Assembly (NCBI RefSeq): GCF_021440195.1
Contig: NZ_JAJTSZ010000011.1
Location: 62,001-126,000, forward strand
DNA length: 64,000 nt
Source of the DNA: Dyadobacter sp. CY356
GTDB taxonomy: Bacteria; Bacteroidota; Bacteroidia; Cytophagales; Spirosomataceae
Reading direction: 5' to 3'
Positions 9,192 to 17,752 of this stretch are shown here, piece by piece. The notes below the pieces were generated by a model. That model saw only the letters and a list, made by a program, of their open reading frames with translations, made no database searches and had not been told where the DNA came from. The first letter of the stretch is position 1. Each line of letters starts with the position of its first letter. The position numbers and the translations under genes were made by a program.

Positions 9192-9953
9192 TTATCTTGC
9201 TTTGATAATATTGGTAAACTCACGTGATTTAAGAGAAGCACCTCCCACAAGTCCTCCGTCGATATCCGCAGAAGCAAAAAGCTCATCAGCACTTGCAGCT
9301 GTAACACTTCCACCATACAGAATAGAGATTTCTTCGGCAGTTTCAGCTCCGTATTTTGTTGCGATATGTGCACGTAAAGCAGCATGCATTTCCTGAGCTT
9401 GTTCCGCGCTTGCAGTAAGTCCTGTGCCGATAGCCCAGATTGGCTCATAAGCAATCACAACAGAAAGCAATTGCTCAGCTGAAAGGTGGAAAAGACTTTC
9501 GGTGATCTGGTTTTTTACAAAACCGATATAGTCTTCATTTTGTCTTTGATCCAGGGATTCTCCGCAGCAGAAAATTGGAGAAATGCCGTATTCCAAAGCG
9601 ATATTAACCTTGGCGGCAAGTAATTCGTTGGATTCATTAAAATACTGGCGGCGCTCGCTATGGCCAACAAGCACATATTCAATACCGATTGACTGAAGCA
9701 TGGCAGCAGAAATTTCGCCTGTGAATGCACCAGAAACTTTATCAGAGCAATTTTGCGCAGCTAATGCAAAATTCGGAGATTCCTCAATATATTTTTTTAG
9801 GGTTGTCAGATAAATGGCCGGAGGGCAAAGAATCACTTTTACATCTCCTTTTACTTCATCATTCGCCATGTTAACAAGTTCTGAGGTAAGGGCAACTGCC
9901 TCATCCATAAGCTTGTTCATCTTCCAATTACCGGCAACTATTTTTTTTCGCAT
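9192..9953 (-). CDS. tpiA: Triosephosphate isomerase
   Basis: This cytoplasmic glycolytic enzyme interconverts dihydroxyacetone phosphate and glyceraldehyde 3-phosphate. Its 253 residues are the usual length. Active-site residues are all visible: N9 and K11 in AGNWKMN, the electrophile H98 in VGHSERR, the base E170 in AYEPIWAIGTG, and the phosphate-binding YGGSV near the C-terminus. It stands alone, convergent with the OmpA-family gene and divergent from the aspartyl protease gene. Confidence 0.98.
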   Translation of the reverse strand: MRKKIVAGNWKMNKLMDEAVALTSELVNMANDEVKGDVKVILCPPAIYLTTLKKYIEESPNFALAAQNCSDKVSGAFTGEISAAMLQSIGIEYVLVGHSERRQYFNESNELLAAKVNIALEYGISPIFCCGESLDQRQNEDYIGFVKNQITESLFHLSAEQLLSVVIAYEPIWAIGTGLTASAEQAQEMHAALRAHIATKYGAETAEEISILYGGSVTAASADELFASADIDGGLVGGASLKSREFTNIIKAR

Positions 9954-9989
9954 AATTATTTTATTGTGTTAAATCTTCATTTTGCGCTA

Positions 9990-9997
9990 CAAAAATA
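9990..9997 (-). promoter_or_regulatory. Candidate -7 box for tpiA
   Basis: Read on the minus strand this is TATTTTTG, an exact TAnnTTTG match 36 bp upstream of the tpiA ATG. No good -33 TTG was found. Confidence 0.4.
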
Positions 9998-10221
9998 CCA
10001 TAATTTCGACATTAACCGTATTCTATTTGCCTTTTAAAAAATATTCAGATTAATGATGAAATATAAAGATTTATTTGTGTTTATTATAGAAATTAGAATT
10101 AATTTTACTTAAGAAACTGATTTTGTTAAAATGACCACTTGCATTATTTCACAAGGTGTAAATCATTCTGAATGAGACCGTTTAATTAATGAAAATATAA
10201 ATACTAACAAAAGTTTAAAAG

Positions 10222-10229
10222 AAAGGAGG
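10222..10229 (+). promoter_or_regulatory. Unusually strong Shine-Dalgarno for the aspartyl protease gene
   Basis: AAAGGAGG lies 5 bases before the ATG at 10235. It is nearly the full anti-SD complement, whereas most genes in this window, as is usual in Bacteroidota, have weak or no SD. It fixes the start. Confidence 0.7.
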
Positions 10230-10234
10230 CCAAG

Positions 10235-11506
10235 ATGAAAACGTTTATCTGGTTATGTTTATTCAGCATGGTTTTAATTGTAAAACCTGCCATGTCGGCA
10301 TCTGCCGACGGAATTGAACTTGCTGATTCGGAGAAATACGGTTATTTCCTGGAAAAAAATCATAAATCTGCACGTATCCCTTTTGAGCTGCACTCAAATC
10401 TGATTTTAGTTTATGTCAAAGTAAATGATGTGGACTCGTTACGCTTTATTCTTGATACAGGTGTAAGCTCAATCATTATTACTGATCCTCATATTTTGAA
10501 ACCGGATAAGCTTCGTTTGACCCGTAGTGTAAATCTGGCCGGTGCAGGGGAAGGTAAATCCATAGCAGCCCATGTAGCCATTGATAACCGGTTTTCCATG
10601 GGGCGTTTAAAAGCAAACCATCAAAATATTGTTGTTATCGAAAAGGATTTTTTACGTCTCTCAGAATATGTCGGCGTGCCGGTTCATGGTATTTTTGGTT
10701 ATGATGTTTTTAACAATTTTGTTGTAACAATCGATTTTGCCAGAAGAGAGCTCGTCCTTGTACAAAACGGGAAGTATAAATACAAAGCCAGCAAGGGCGA
10801 TAAACACGAGATAACAATAGAAGATGCCAAACCCTTTACCAACGCCGTAACATTATTTGCAGACGGCCGTGAAAAACCTATCCGGGTTTTGATTGATACC
10901 GGCGCAGGCCATGCCTTATTGTTGAACAATACGCCAACTGAAACTTACCGGTTACCGGAAAAAGTAATTCGTGCGCAATTAGGAAGAGGTTTGAATGGTG
11001 TTATTAATGGCAATTTGGGCCGGGTTGACAGGATGCGTCTTGGAAAATTTGAACTGGACAACATTGTTGCTTCGTTTCCCGATAGTCTTGGATTTAGCGC
11101 AAAAATGAGTAAAGGCGTTGAACGTCAGGGTAATATCGGTTGTGAACTATTAAGAAGGTTTAAAGTTACAATGAATTATCATGAAGGTTATATGGTTTTG
11201 AAACCCGTGAGAAGAACAATGCGGGAAAAATTTGAACACGATATGAGCGGTATGGAAATCAGGGCTGATGCAGCTAATTTGCATTCTTATTTTGTCAATC
11301 ATGTGCAGGAATCTTCTCCTGCATTTAGTGCGGGTTTAGTGGAAGGAGATCAGCTGCTTTTTATTGATAATCATGCTGCTGCTGAACTGAATGTAAGCGA
11401 GATCTATAAACTCATGCAAAGAGGTGATGGCAGAAATATTGATTTGCTCGTAAAACGCAACGGAGCCATTTTCTTTACCAAAATTACACTGAGAAGAATG
11501 ATTTGA
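10235..11506 (+). CDS. Secreted retropepsin-like aspartyl protease with C-terminal PDZ domain
   Basis: This 423-residue protein has a signal peptide (about 1-22, ending PAMSASA). It carries two retropepsin-like halves, each with an Asp-Thr-Gly loop: FILDTGVSS (about 70-78) and VLIDTGAGH (about 216-224). Together these would make one active site. A PDZ domain (about 345-415, SSPAFSAGLVEGDQLLFID) closes the protein. The layout resembles the pepsin/retropepsin-like aspartyl protease plus PDZ proteins common in Bacteroidota. The location is likely periplasmic, and the PDZ suggests it recognises C-termini of substrate proteins (inference). Substrates are unknown. Confidence 0.87.
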   Translation: MKTFIWLCLFSMVLIVKPAMSASADGIELADSEKYGYFLEKNHKSARIPFELHSNLILVYVKVNDVDSLRFILDTGVSSIIITDPHILKPDKLRLTRSVNLAGAGEGKSIAAHVAIDNRFSMGRLKANHQNIVVIEKDFLRLSEYVGVPVHGIFGYDVFNNFVVTIDFARRELVLVQNGKYKYKASKGDKHEITIEDAKPFTNAVTLFADGREKPIRVLIDTGAGHALLLNNTPTETYRLPEKVIRAQLGRGLNGVINGNLGRVDRMRLGKFELDNIVASFPDSLGFSAKMSKGVERQGNIGCELLRRFKVTMNYHEGYMVLKPVRRTMREKFEHDMSGMEIRADAANLHSYFVNHVQESSPAFSAGLVEGDQLLFIDNHAAAELNVSEIYKLMQRGDGRNIDLLVKRNGAIFFTKITLRRMI

Positions 11507-11542
11507 GTATTTTTAGACTCTAAACTAAATAGTAGTCTTGAT

Positions 11543-12199
11543 TTGGAACGCCTAAGAGTAACAGAAGACGGATCTCATTCTTTATACAATTCCCAATACA
11601 ATCAGCATTATCATTCTGTGTCTGGAGCTCTCAAAGAGTCCAGACACATTTATATGAACCTGGGCCTGATTCCTGCACTGGAATCATATCAGGAAATTAT
11701 TCGTGTCTTTGAAATGGGCTTTGGAACAGGTTTAAACGCATATCTTACCTGGCAGGCAGCCGATCAATATAAAAAGAAAGTTCTCTACACAGGTGTGGAG
11801 GCGTTTCCGGTTTCTCATGAGGAAGCTTCTAATTTAAATTATGAATCAGTCATTTCCCAACCCGGATTTTTGCAGCTTCATGAATCCTCCTGGTTCACCA
11901 ATCATTCTTTTTCAGAGTATTTTCAATTCAGAAAAGAGCAATTAACCTTACAGGAATTCTCTACGGAAAATCTTTTCGACGTGATTTATTATGACGCCTT
12001 CGATCCCAAAGCTCAGCCTGAACTTTGGACAGAGGAAATATTGCAAAAAATAGCGGCCCAAACCAGATCGGGCGGCGTATTAGTTACATATTCTTCCAAA
12101 GGAATTGTGAAACGGGCGCTGGCCGCAGCCGGTTTCAAAGTTGAAAAACACAAAGGACCCGGGAAAAAATGGCATGTTCTCCGGGCAGTAAAACAATAG
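11543..12199 (+). CDS. mnmD: MnmD, tRNA (5-methylaminomethyl-2-thiouridine) methyltransferase
   Basis: This stand-alone methyltransferase of 218 residues performs the last step of mnm5s2U34 synthesis in tRNA wobble positions, using S-adenosylmethionine. It corresponds to the methyltransferase half of the fused E. coli MnmC. Visible family marks are VTEDGSHSLYN near the start, SAM-binding EMGFGTGLNAYL (about 56-67) and DVIYYDAFDPKAQPELW (about 140-157), which holds the catalytic region. No ATG is available. The TTG at 11543 is chosen because the family starts just before the T-x-DGSH motif. The frame follows directly on the protease stop, so co-transcription is possible. Confidence 0.9.
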   Translation: MERLRVTEDGSHSLYNSQYNQHYHSVSGALKESRHIYMNLGLIPALESYQEIIRVFEMGFGTGLNAYLTWQAADQYKKKVLYTGVEAFPVSHEEASNLNYESVISQPGFLQLHESSWFTNHSFSEYFQFRKEQLTLQEFSTENLFDVIYYDAFDPKAQPELWTEEILQKIAAQTRSGGVLVTYSSKGIVKRALAAAGFKVEKHKGPGKKWHVLRAVKQ

Positions 12200-12226
12200 G
12201 TTAAATCTGGTCTGGTTTTATAATGC

Positions 12227-12258
12227 TTTGCCGGACGGAGCGTTAATGGATACATTTG
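12227..12258 (+). promoter_or_regulatory. Promoter for gmhA (TTTG - 20 bp - TACATTTG)
   Basis: TTTG at 12227-12230 and TACATTTG at 12251-12258 are separated by 20 bases, a close fit to the Bacteroidota sigma-ABfr promoter. Transcription would begin near 12265, about 26 bases before the gmhA ATG. Confidence 0.55.
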
Positions 12259-12290
12259 TGGAATTATTAAAAGTGTTAGTTTAAAACAGT

Positions 12291-12875
12291 ATGACATATC
12301 AGGATATTATTGGTCAGGAATTACGGGAAGCACAAACAGTTCTCGATACATTTTTAAGCGATCCGGTTCAAATAGAAAAAATTGAAAAAGCAGCCTCCTT
12401 AATGGCGGATGCCATTTTAAATAATCATAAAATAATTTCCTGTGGAAACGGTGGCTCTCATTGTGATGCGATGCATTTTGCAGAAGAATTAACAGGCCGC
12501 TACCGTGATAATCGCCGCTCATTACCTGCTATCGCAATTTCTGATGTGAGTCATATCAGCTGTGTGAGTAATGATTTTGGTTTTGAATATGTCTTTTCAA
12601 GATTTGTTGAAGGTCTGGGTCAGGAAGGCGATGTACTTTTGGGATTGAGCACAAGCGGAAATTCGGCCAATATTATTCGTGCTGTCGAAGCTGCAAAAGA
12701 AAAAGGAATGAAGGTAGTGATCTTGTCCGGGAAAGACGGCGGAAAGCTGGCCGGCGTTGCGGACGTTGAAATCCGTGTTCCGCATTTTGGTTATGCCGAC
12801 AGAATTCAGGAAATACATATCAAGGTGATACACATTTTCATGCTTCTGATTGAAAAAATGGTGATTGAAAAATAA
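12291..12875 (+). CDS. gmhA: Sedoheptulose-7-phosphate isomerase (phosphoheptose isomerase)
   Basis: This 194-residue SIS-fold cytoplasmic enzyme makes D-glycero-D-manno-heptose 7-phosphate, the first step to the ADP-heptose used in LPS inner core. SIS motifs are clear: ISCGNGGSHCDAMHFAEELTG (split here as SCGNGGSHCDAMHF and AEELTGRY), LGLSTSGNSANII (phosphate loop), and the C-terminal metal/active-site helix RIQEIHIKVIHIFMLLIE. Length equals E. coli GmhA. No hldE or hldD gene is adjacent, so the rest of the heptose pathway lies elsewhere. Confidence 0.95.
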   Translation: MTYQDIIGQELREAQTVLDTFLSDPVQIEKIEKAASLMADAILNNHKIISCGNGGSHCDAMHFAEELTGRYRDNRRSLPAIAISDVSHISCVSNDFGFEYVFSRFVEGLGQEGDVLLGLSTSGNSANIIRAVEAAKEKGMKVVILSGKDGGKLAGVADVEIRVPHFGYADRIQEIHIKVIHIFMLLIEKMVIEK

Positions 12876-12921
12876 TTTTTAGTAATATGCTTCCAGGTTT
12901 AAATTAAGATATTCTGTTTTC

Positions 12922-13362
12922 ATGAAAGTACGTCCGGCGGTTGTTATAGTTAAAGAAGGTACTGTTTTGACCATGCGTTATGTGTATGGGGAAAAAGAAG
13001 TTTACGCGCTTCCGGGTGGTAATCCCGATCCTGACGAATGTTTGCCGGAAGCACTTCTCAGAGAACTTATGGAAGAACTAGGCGTCACGGTGGAAGTTGG
13101 TGAAATGGCGTTTTGTGGTGAAGTTTTGTGGGGCGGTATGAAAAAAGAAACACTGCATATGGTTTTCAATGCAAGAATTGTGTCGGGAAATCCTGCTCTC
13201 AATCCTGCCGAAACGACAGCATTGGAGATGATCTGGCTGCCTTTTGAAGAGCTGGATCAAAAACTGATGTATCCAAATGTTGGAAAACATATTCTTCAAT
13301 ATCTTAATGGCAATTTAAAATCTTCTTATGTTGGTGTGATCGACCAGCCATTTGTCCAGTAA
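12922..13362 (+). CDS. Nudix hydrolase
   Basis: This cytoplasmic Mg-dependent pyrophosphohydrolase of 146 residues has a complete Nudix box from G33 to V55 (G, E39, R47 E48, E51 E52, G54). It removes a nucleoside or sugar diphosphate moiety. The substrate (for example ADP-ribose, 8-oxo-dGTP or a nucleotide sugar) cannot be told from sequence. It lies 46 bp after gmhA on the same strand and could share its transcript. Confidence 0.9.
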   Translation: MKVRPAVVIVKEGTVLTMRYVYGEKEVYALPGGNPDPDECLPEALLRELMEELGVTVEVGEMAFCGEVLWGGMKKETLHMVFNARIVSGNPALNPAETTALEMIWLPFEELDQKLMYPNVGKHILQYLNGNLKSSYVGVIDQPFVQ

Positions 13363-13503
13363 ATAAAAATTTATAAATGGTTCACTCACTCGTTATCAGA
13401 AGAATCTGAAATAAATTATTGCGGAAAATTGCATTTTCGGGGGCATTTAAAGGCTATTTCCATTATACTTTTATTTCAGGCTTCACAAAAACAGAAACAA
13501 ACC

Positions 13504-13511
13504 GTACTTTT
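13504..13511 (+). promoter_or_regulatory. Candidate -7 box for the SNF2 helicase
   Basis: TACTTTTG, followed by CGG, matches TAnnTTTG and sits 25 bp before the ATG at 13537. This favours 13537 over the upstream in-frame TTG at 13429. No clear -33 TTG was found. Confidence 0.45.
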
Positions 13512-13536
13512 GCGGTTTAACGAGTTTCAAGGATCA

Positions 13537-16500
13537 ATGGACAACGAGAGGAAGGAGCGATTATCACAGTTTTTGAAAAGAAACTCTGAAGGCCAAACAT
13601 TATCACAAGGACGCTCAATTTTCAGCAGTGGAGGTTACAGCATTGTGAAATTGGATTACAATGGAGGAGGTTACGCCGAATTCAAAGTGAAAAGTGATTA
13701 CTCGGTCCGGGATTATGTTATCAAAATCCAGGATTTTCTTACCCCGAATATAATTACTTCCTGTACCTGCACGCATGATTACGGCGGGCTGTGCAAGCAT
13801 AGAATTGCAATGACGCTGTATGTGCTGGATAAAATGCCGGCTTATGTAAAGCCAACCGAGCACAACATGGCCGATACTATGGTAGTACTTCCTTCCTTAA
13901 AGGATGTTTACCTGGAAGATTTTGTACAGCGTGAATCCTGGAATAATCGGAATCAGCCTGTTAAGGTGGATATTTTGGCAACGCGTGATGGATTTGCCGA
14001 GTGTAAAGTAAACCTGCGGGACAACGATTATTCTGTTCAATTCACCAAAATTCCCAACTCCAATCAGATTCAGACAAGCTGTTCCTGTGAGCAGATTCTT
14101 TACGTTCCCTTATGCGAGCATAAACTGGCGTCACTTCTAAAACTGCGTGATCAGTTTGGTGAGCGTGCGTTTGACATGATGCGTGACTGGACGGAAGATA
14201 AAACCACACTTTTGGCAGAATACGGTTATACGCTGGAAGATAATCTGGAAGGGAAATTTGATTTTAAAATTGATCAGAGCGGGACTTTACAATTAATCAG
14301 ACAAGATAAAGGGATACAAAAAGTCGGCGTTTTCCAGAACTGGCAAACACTTCGGAATAAGGTAATTCCTGATTTGCAGCCGGTTTATCAGGTAAATGAT
14401 TCAGATTCACATTCCGGAGACGAAAGGCTTTCCCTGTATGTCTTCTGGCCGAGAGGTTTTGATAGTTTGCTGGATGTAGGTTTTGGAATTTTTTCTGCCA
14501 AGAGCAGTTCTAAAACACAAAAATATACCCATATCAGAAGTATTGCCGGTGGATCAGGAACCGCTTATTTACCAGAAGAAATTCCGGTTTTTACGGCCAG
14601 TGATTCACGTCTGGTTCGTATTGCGCGTCATTTTAGTCCGGAAGGTCTTCAAAAATATATGAAGAGCCAGGGGCAGTCAGCAGCTCATTTGAGCGACGAA
14701 TCTTCTGATTATCAAAATGAAGCAAGAAAATGGGTTGGCCGGCAGATCGTCCGGATTTTTAAAGACCTGAGTGGTGAGCGTTTGTTTATTACTGAAAGCG
14801 ATTATGTAACAAATCAGAATCAGCTTCAGGAAGTAAAAATTCACCCAACACCTGCAAAATTATTTTTTGTATTAACCGAGGATCAGGAATTCATCAGCCT
14901 TAATCCTTATGTTGAAATTGAAAAAGGCCGGCCGATCGATTTGCAGCAGGTTGCTTCTTCTTTTGACAGTTTTTGGTTGGGCATTTATAAAGAAGATATT
15001 CTTTTCCGTTGGGCCAGTATCAATGACGCCGAAATGGTAGATTATCTGCGTCAGAACGGTTATAAAATCCGGGTTAGAAAAGATCACGCCGAGACTTTTA
15101 TGAAGGATTGGGTGATGCCGGTTACCGAACATTTCGAAGTTGTTTTCCAAACACGTCATGCTTTGGAAACCAGTGCGATGAAATATGAAAAAGGCCGGGT
15201 TTATCTGAAAGAAGATGATGCCAATTTGCTCATCGTCCCGACTTATGTTTATGAAGGCGACGCAGAATCGGAAGAAACAGAATTGATCCACGATAACCAG
15301 CGAACCAAAGCCAGATTTGAAGATAATCATATTCATTTGCTGGAACGTGATATGGCTGCCGAGAAAGCGCACTGGGAATGGGTGAAATCGTTGCATCCTG
15401 ATTTTGCGCAGCAACCTGAACAACCTTTTTTCTTCATACCTTTTGAAGAGGTGATGAAAGACGGCTGGCTGTTCCATTTTGTTGATACGGTCGAGGGAAA
15501 GGAAGTCCAGCTTCTAGGTTTCAAAGACCTGAAAAAAATGCGCATTAACCCAAACCGGGGAAAGGTGCAGATCAGAGCTTCTTCGGGCATCGACTGGTTT
15601 GATATGCAGATCGAAATCACTTTTGGAGATCAGCAGGTATCACTCGCAGATGCTAAAAAAGCCTTGCTGAAAAAACAGAATTACGTGGAGCTGAAAGATG
15701 GCTCGATGGGAATTTTGCCGGAAGAATGGATCCAGAAACTTGAACCTTTGTTGAAATTCGGACGTGTGGATGGTGACGAAGTGCATTTGTCAAAATTCCA
15801 TTTTTCGCTGATTGAAGAACTTGCTTCGCAAATTGATAATGAAGAAGTTTTGCAGGAGCTTTGGGAGAAAAAACAAAAACTACTGAATTTTAAAGAAATT
15901 CCAAGTGTGCCGCTTCCTGAAAATATCAATGCGACGCTGAGACAATATCAGGAGGAAGGATACAAATGGCTGAATTTCCTTGAAGAATTTGGCTGGGGCG
16001 GATGTTTGGCGGATGATATGGGTTTGGGAAAAACCCTGCAAATGCTGACTTTCCTGCAACACCAGAAAAACAAAAATCCGCTGGCTACGAATTTAGTCGT
16101 AGTTCCTACCACATTGATTTTCAACTGGCAAGCGGAGTCAGCCAAGTTTACGCCGGATCTGAAATTGTATGTTCACCGTGGGATGGACCGCCGGAAAGAT
16201 CTCGAAATTTTCCAGGATTATGATATCGTTTTGACAACATACGGCACGATGAGGAGTGACGTGGAATTGTTGAAAAAAATACAATTCAACTATATCGTTT
16301 TAGATGAATCGCAGGCAATCAAAAATCCTGATTCATTGACTGCAAAAGCATCCAGATTGCTGAGATCAAATAATCGTCTGGCCATGACGGGTACGCCGGT
16401 TGAAAATAATACGTTCGATCTTTATTCTCAGTTTGAGTTTTTGAATCCGGGATTGTTAGGTCACGCTGACTTTTTCCGTGCAGAATATGCTACGCCGATT

Positions 16501-17319
16501 GACAAGTTTCAGGATAAAGTAAAGGCAGAAGAATTACGTCGTCTGGTATATCCTTTTATGTTAAAACGGACGAAGGAAGAAGTTGCCACTGATTTACCTG
16601 ATAAAACTGAAACCATCTTGTATTGTGAGATGGGTAAGAAACAACGGAAGGTATATGAAACCATTCGTGAAAAATACAGATTACAGATTGCAGAGAAGCT
16701 GGCGACCGATGGTTTGAACAAAAGTAACTTCTTAATCTTCGAAGCATTACTGAAACTTCGTCAGATCTGCGATTCTCCGGTATTACTTTCGGATGATGTG
16801 GACTATGGAAATGAATCTGCAAAACTGGAAGAGATTGTAAGGGAAATTGAGGAAAATGCTTCTAATCACAAGATTTTGATATTTAGTCAATTCCTTGGAA
16901 TGCTGGATTTAATTCGTCAGCATCTGGAAAAAGTAAATATTCCTTATGAATATCTGGACGGACAAACGGTTGATCGTGCGGGGCGTGTAAATCGTTTCCA
17001 GAATGATCAGAATTGTCGTGTTTTCCTGATGAGTTTGAAAGCTGGTGGAGTAGGACTTAATCTTACCGAAGCGGATTATGTTTATCTGATGGATCCTTGG
17101 TGGAACCCGGCGGTTGAACGCCAGGCAATTGACAGAACGCACCGGATCGGACAAACGCGTAAGGTATTTGCTTATAAAATGATCTGTAAGGATACAATTG
17201 AAGAAAAAATATTGCTGCTGCAAGAACGCAAGCAGGAACTAGCAGAAGATTTGGTAGGCGGCGAAGCCGGATTCATCAAAAAACTGAGCCAGGATGATAT
17301 CATGGCATTATTTAGTTAG
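13537..17319 (+). CDS. SNF2-family DEAD/DEAH helicase with two SWIM zinc fingers
   Basis: This large cytoplasmic ATPase (1260 residues) is expected to translocate on double-stranded DNA or remodel nucleoprotein. The N-terminus holds two SWIM-type CxC...CxH fingers: SCTCTHDYGGLCKH (about 74-90) and SCSCEQILYVPLCEH (about 180-195). A long middle of unknown fold follows. The SNF2 motor starts with ADDMGLGKTLQ (motif I, about 823) and DESQ (motif II, about 921). The C-terminal lobe follows with LKAGGVGLNLTEADYV and DRTHRIGQ. The start at 13537 (MDNERKERL) is supported by the promoter box. A 17-bp terminator follows. It resembles the HepA/RapA-like helicases of Bacteroidota. The exact role is not known. 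Confidence 0.93.
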   Translation: MDNERKERLSQFLKRNSEGQTLSQGRSIFSSGGYSIVKLDYNGGGYAEFKVKSDYSVRDYVIKIQDFLTPNIITSCTCTHDYGGLCKHRIAMTLYVLDKMPAYVKPTEHNMADTMVVLPSLKDVYLEDFVQRESWNNRNQPVKVDILATRDGFAECKVNLRDNDYSVQFTKIPNSNQIQTSCSCEQILYVPLCEHKLASLLKLRDQFGERAFDMMRDWTEDKTTLLAEYGYTLEDNLEGKFDFKIDQSGTLQLIRQDKGIQKVGVFQNWQTLRNKVIPDLQPVYQVNDSDSHSGDERLSLYVFWPRGFDSLLDVGFGIFSAKSSSKTQKYTHIRSIAGGSGTAYLPEEIPVFTASDSRLVRIARHFSPEGLQKYMKSQGQSAAHLSDESSDYQNEARKWVGRQIVRIFKDLSGERLFITESDYVTNQNQLQEVKIHPTPAKLFFVLTEDQEFISLNPYVEIEKGRPIDLQQVASSFDSFWLGIYKEDILFRWASINDAEMVDYLRQNGYKIRVRKDHAETFMKDWVMPVTEHFEVVFQTRHALETSAMKYEKGRVYLKEDDANLLIVPTYVYEGDAESEETELIHDNQRTKARFEDNHIHLLERDMAAEKAHWEWVKSLHPDFAQQPEQPFFFIPFEEVMKDGWLFHFVDTVEGKEVQLLGFKDLKKMRINPNRGKVQIRASSGIDWFDMQIEITFGDQQVSLADAKKALLKKQNYVELKDGSMGILPEEWIQKLEPLLKFGRVDGDEVHLSKFHFSLIEELASQIDNEEVLQELWEKKQKLLNFKEIPSVPLPENINATLRQYQEEGYKWLNFLEEFGWGGCLADDMGLGKTLQMLTFLQHQKNKNPLATNLVVVPTTLIFNWQAESAKFTPDLKLYVHRGMDRRKDLEIFQDYDIVLTTYGTMRSDVELLKKIQFNYIVLDESQAIKNPDSLTAKASRLLRSNNRLAMTGTPVENNTFDLYSQFEFLNPGLLGHADFFRAEYATPIDKFQDKVKAEELRRLVYPFMLKRTKEEVATDLPDKTETILYCEMGKKQRKVYETIREKYRLQIAEKLATDGLNKSNFLIFEALLKLRQICDSPVLLSDDVDYGNESAKLEEIVREIEENASNHKILIFSQFLGMLDLIRQHLEKVNIPYEYLDGQTVDRAGRVNRFQNDQNCRVFLMSLKAGGVGLNLTEADYVYLMDPWWNPAVERQAIDRTHRIGQTRKVFAYKMICKDTIEEKILLLQERKQELAEDLVGGEAGFIKKLSQDDIMALFS

Positions 17320-17359
17320 AAAAGAATGGTCTACGATTTATTTCGTAGACCATTCTTTT
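17320..17359. terminator. Bidirectional terminator between the SNF2 helicase and the Rid gene
   Basis: A perfect 17-bp inverted repeat (17320-17336 with 17343-17359) has a 6-base loop, A-rich on the left and T-rich on the right. It serves both convergent genes. Confidence 0.9.
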
Positions 17360-17368
17360 TAATATTAT

Positions 17369-17752
17369 TTACTCCACAACAGCAGTAAATTCGATTTCAA
17401 CAAGATAGTCAGGCGACACTAATTTGCTGATTTCATAAATTCCGGTTGTAGGTTTTATCTCTCCAAAATATGCACCATGTGCTTTGGCGATATCGTCAAA
17501 TTTGGTGATATCCGTTGTAAAGATTCTTGTGCGTACAACATCTTTCAGCGATACACCAGCTTCTTCAAGCACTTTTGAAATCCTTTCAATGATGTTGTTG
17601 GTTTGTGCATAAGCATCATCCGCTTTCACAATTTCTCCGTCAACAATAGCAACAGTTCCTGATACTTCAATAATATTTCCGATGCGAACGGCACGGCAAT
17701 AACCCATCTTATCTTCCCACGGCGAACCGGTAAGGATATTTTGTCTTGGCAT
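17369..17752 (-). CDS. Rid/YjgF/YER057c/UK114-family protein
   Basis: This small trimer-forming protein has 127 residues. Rid proteins hydrolyse reactive enamines and imines or do related chemistry. The fold marks are clear (GSPWEDKMGYCRAVRIGN, EVSGTVAIVDGE, VRTRIFTTDI, YLVEIEFTAVV). The position where RidA has its substrate-binding Arg (PARS-x-VEVA in E. coli) reads PTTGIYEIS, with no arginine. That argues against classical 2-aminoacrylate deaminase activity and for another Rid subfamily. The ATG at 17752 is chosen because the family begins at MPRQNILTGSPWED. An in-frame upstream ATG would add 44 unrelated residues. Confidence 0.9.
   Translation of the reverse strand: MPRQNILTGSPWEDKMGYCRAVRIGNIIEVSGTVAIVDGEIVKADDAYAQTNNIIERISKVLEEAGVSLKDVVRTRIFTTDITKFDDIAKAHGAYFGEIKPTTGIYEISKLVSPDYLVEIEFTAVVE

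Noticed and set aside
13429..13536. Upstream TTG start for the SNF2 helicase adding 36 residues
   Set aside because: The promoter box at 13504-13511 lies downstream of it and the extra residues are not family-like.
14872..15477. A 201-codon minus-strand frame inside the SNF2 helicase gene
   Set aside because: It is antisense to a conserved frame, with no recognisable domain and the composition of a shadow frame.
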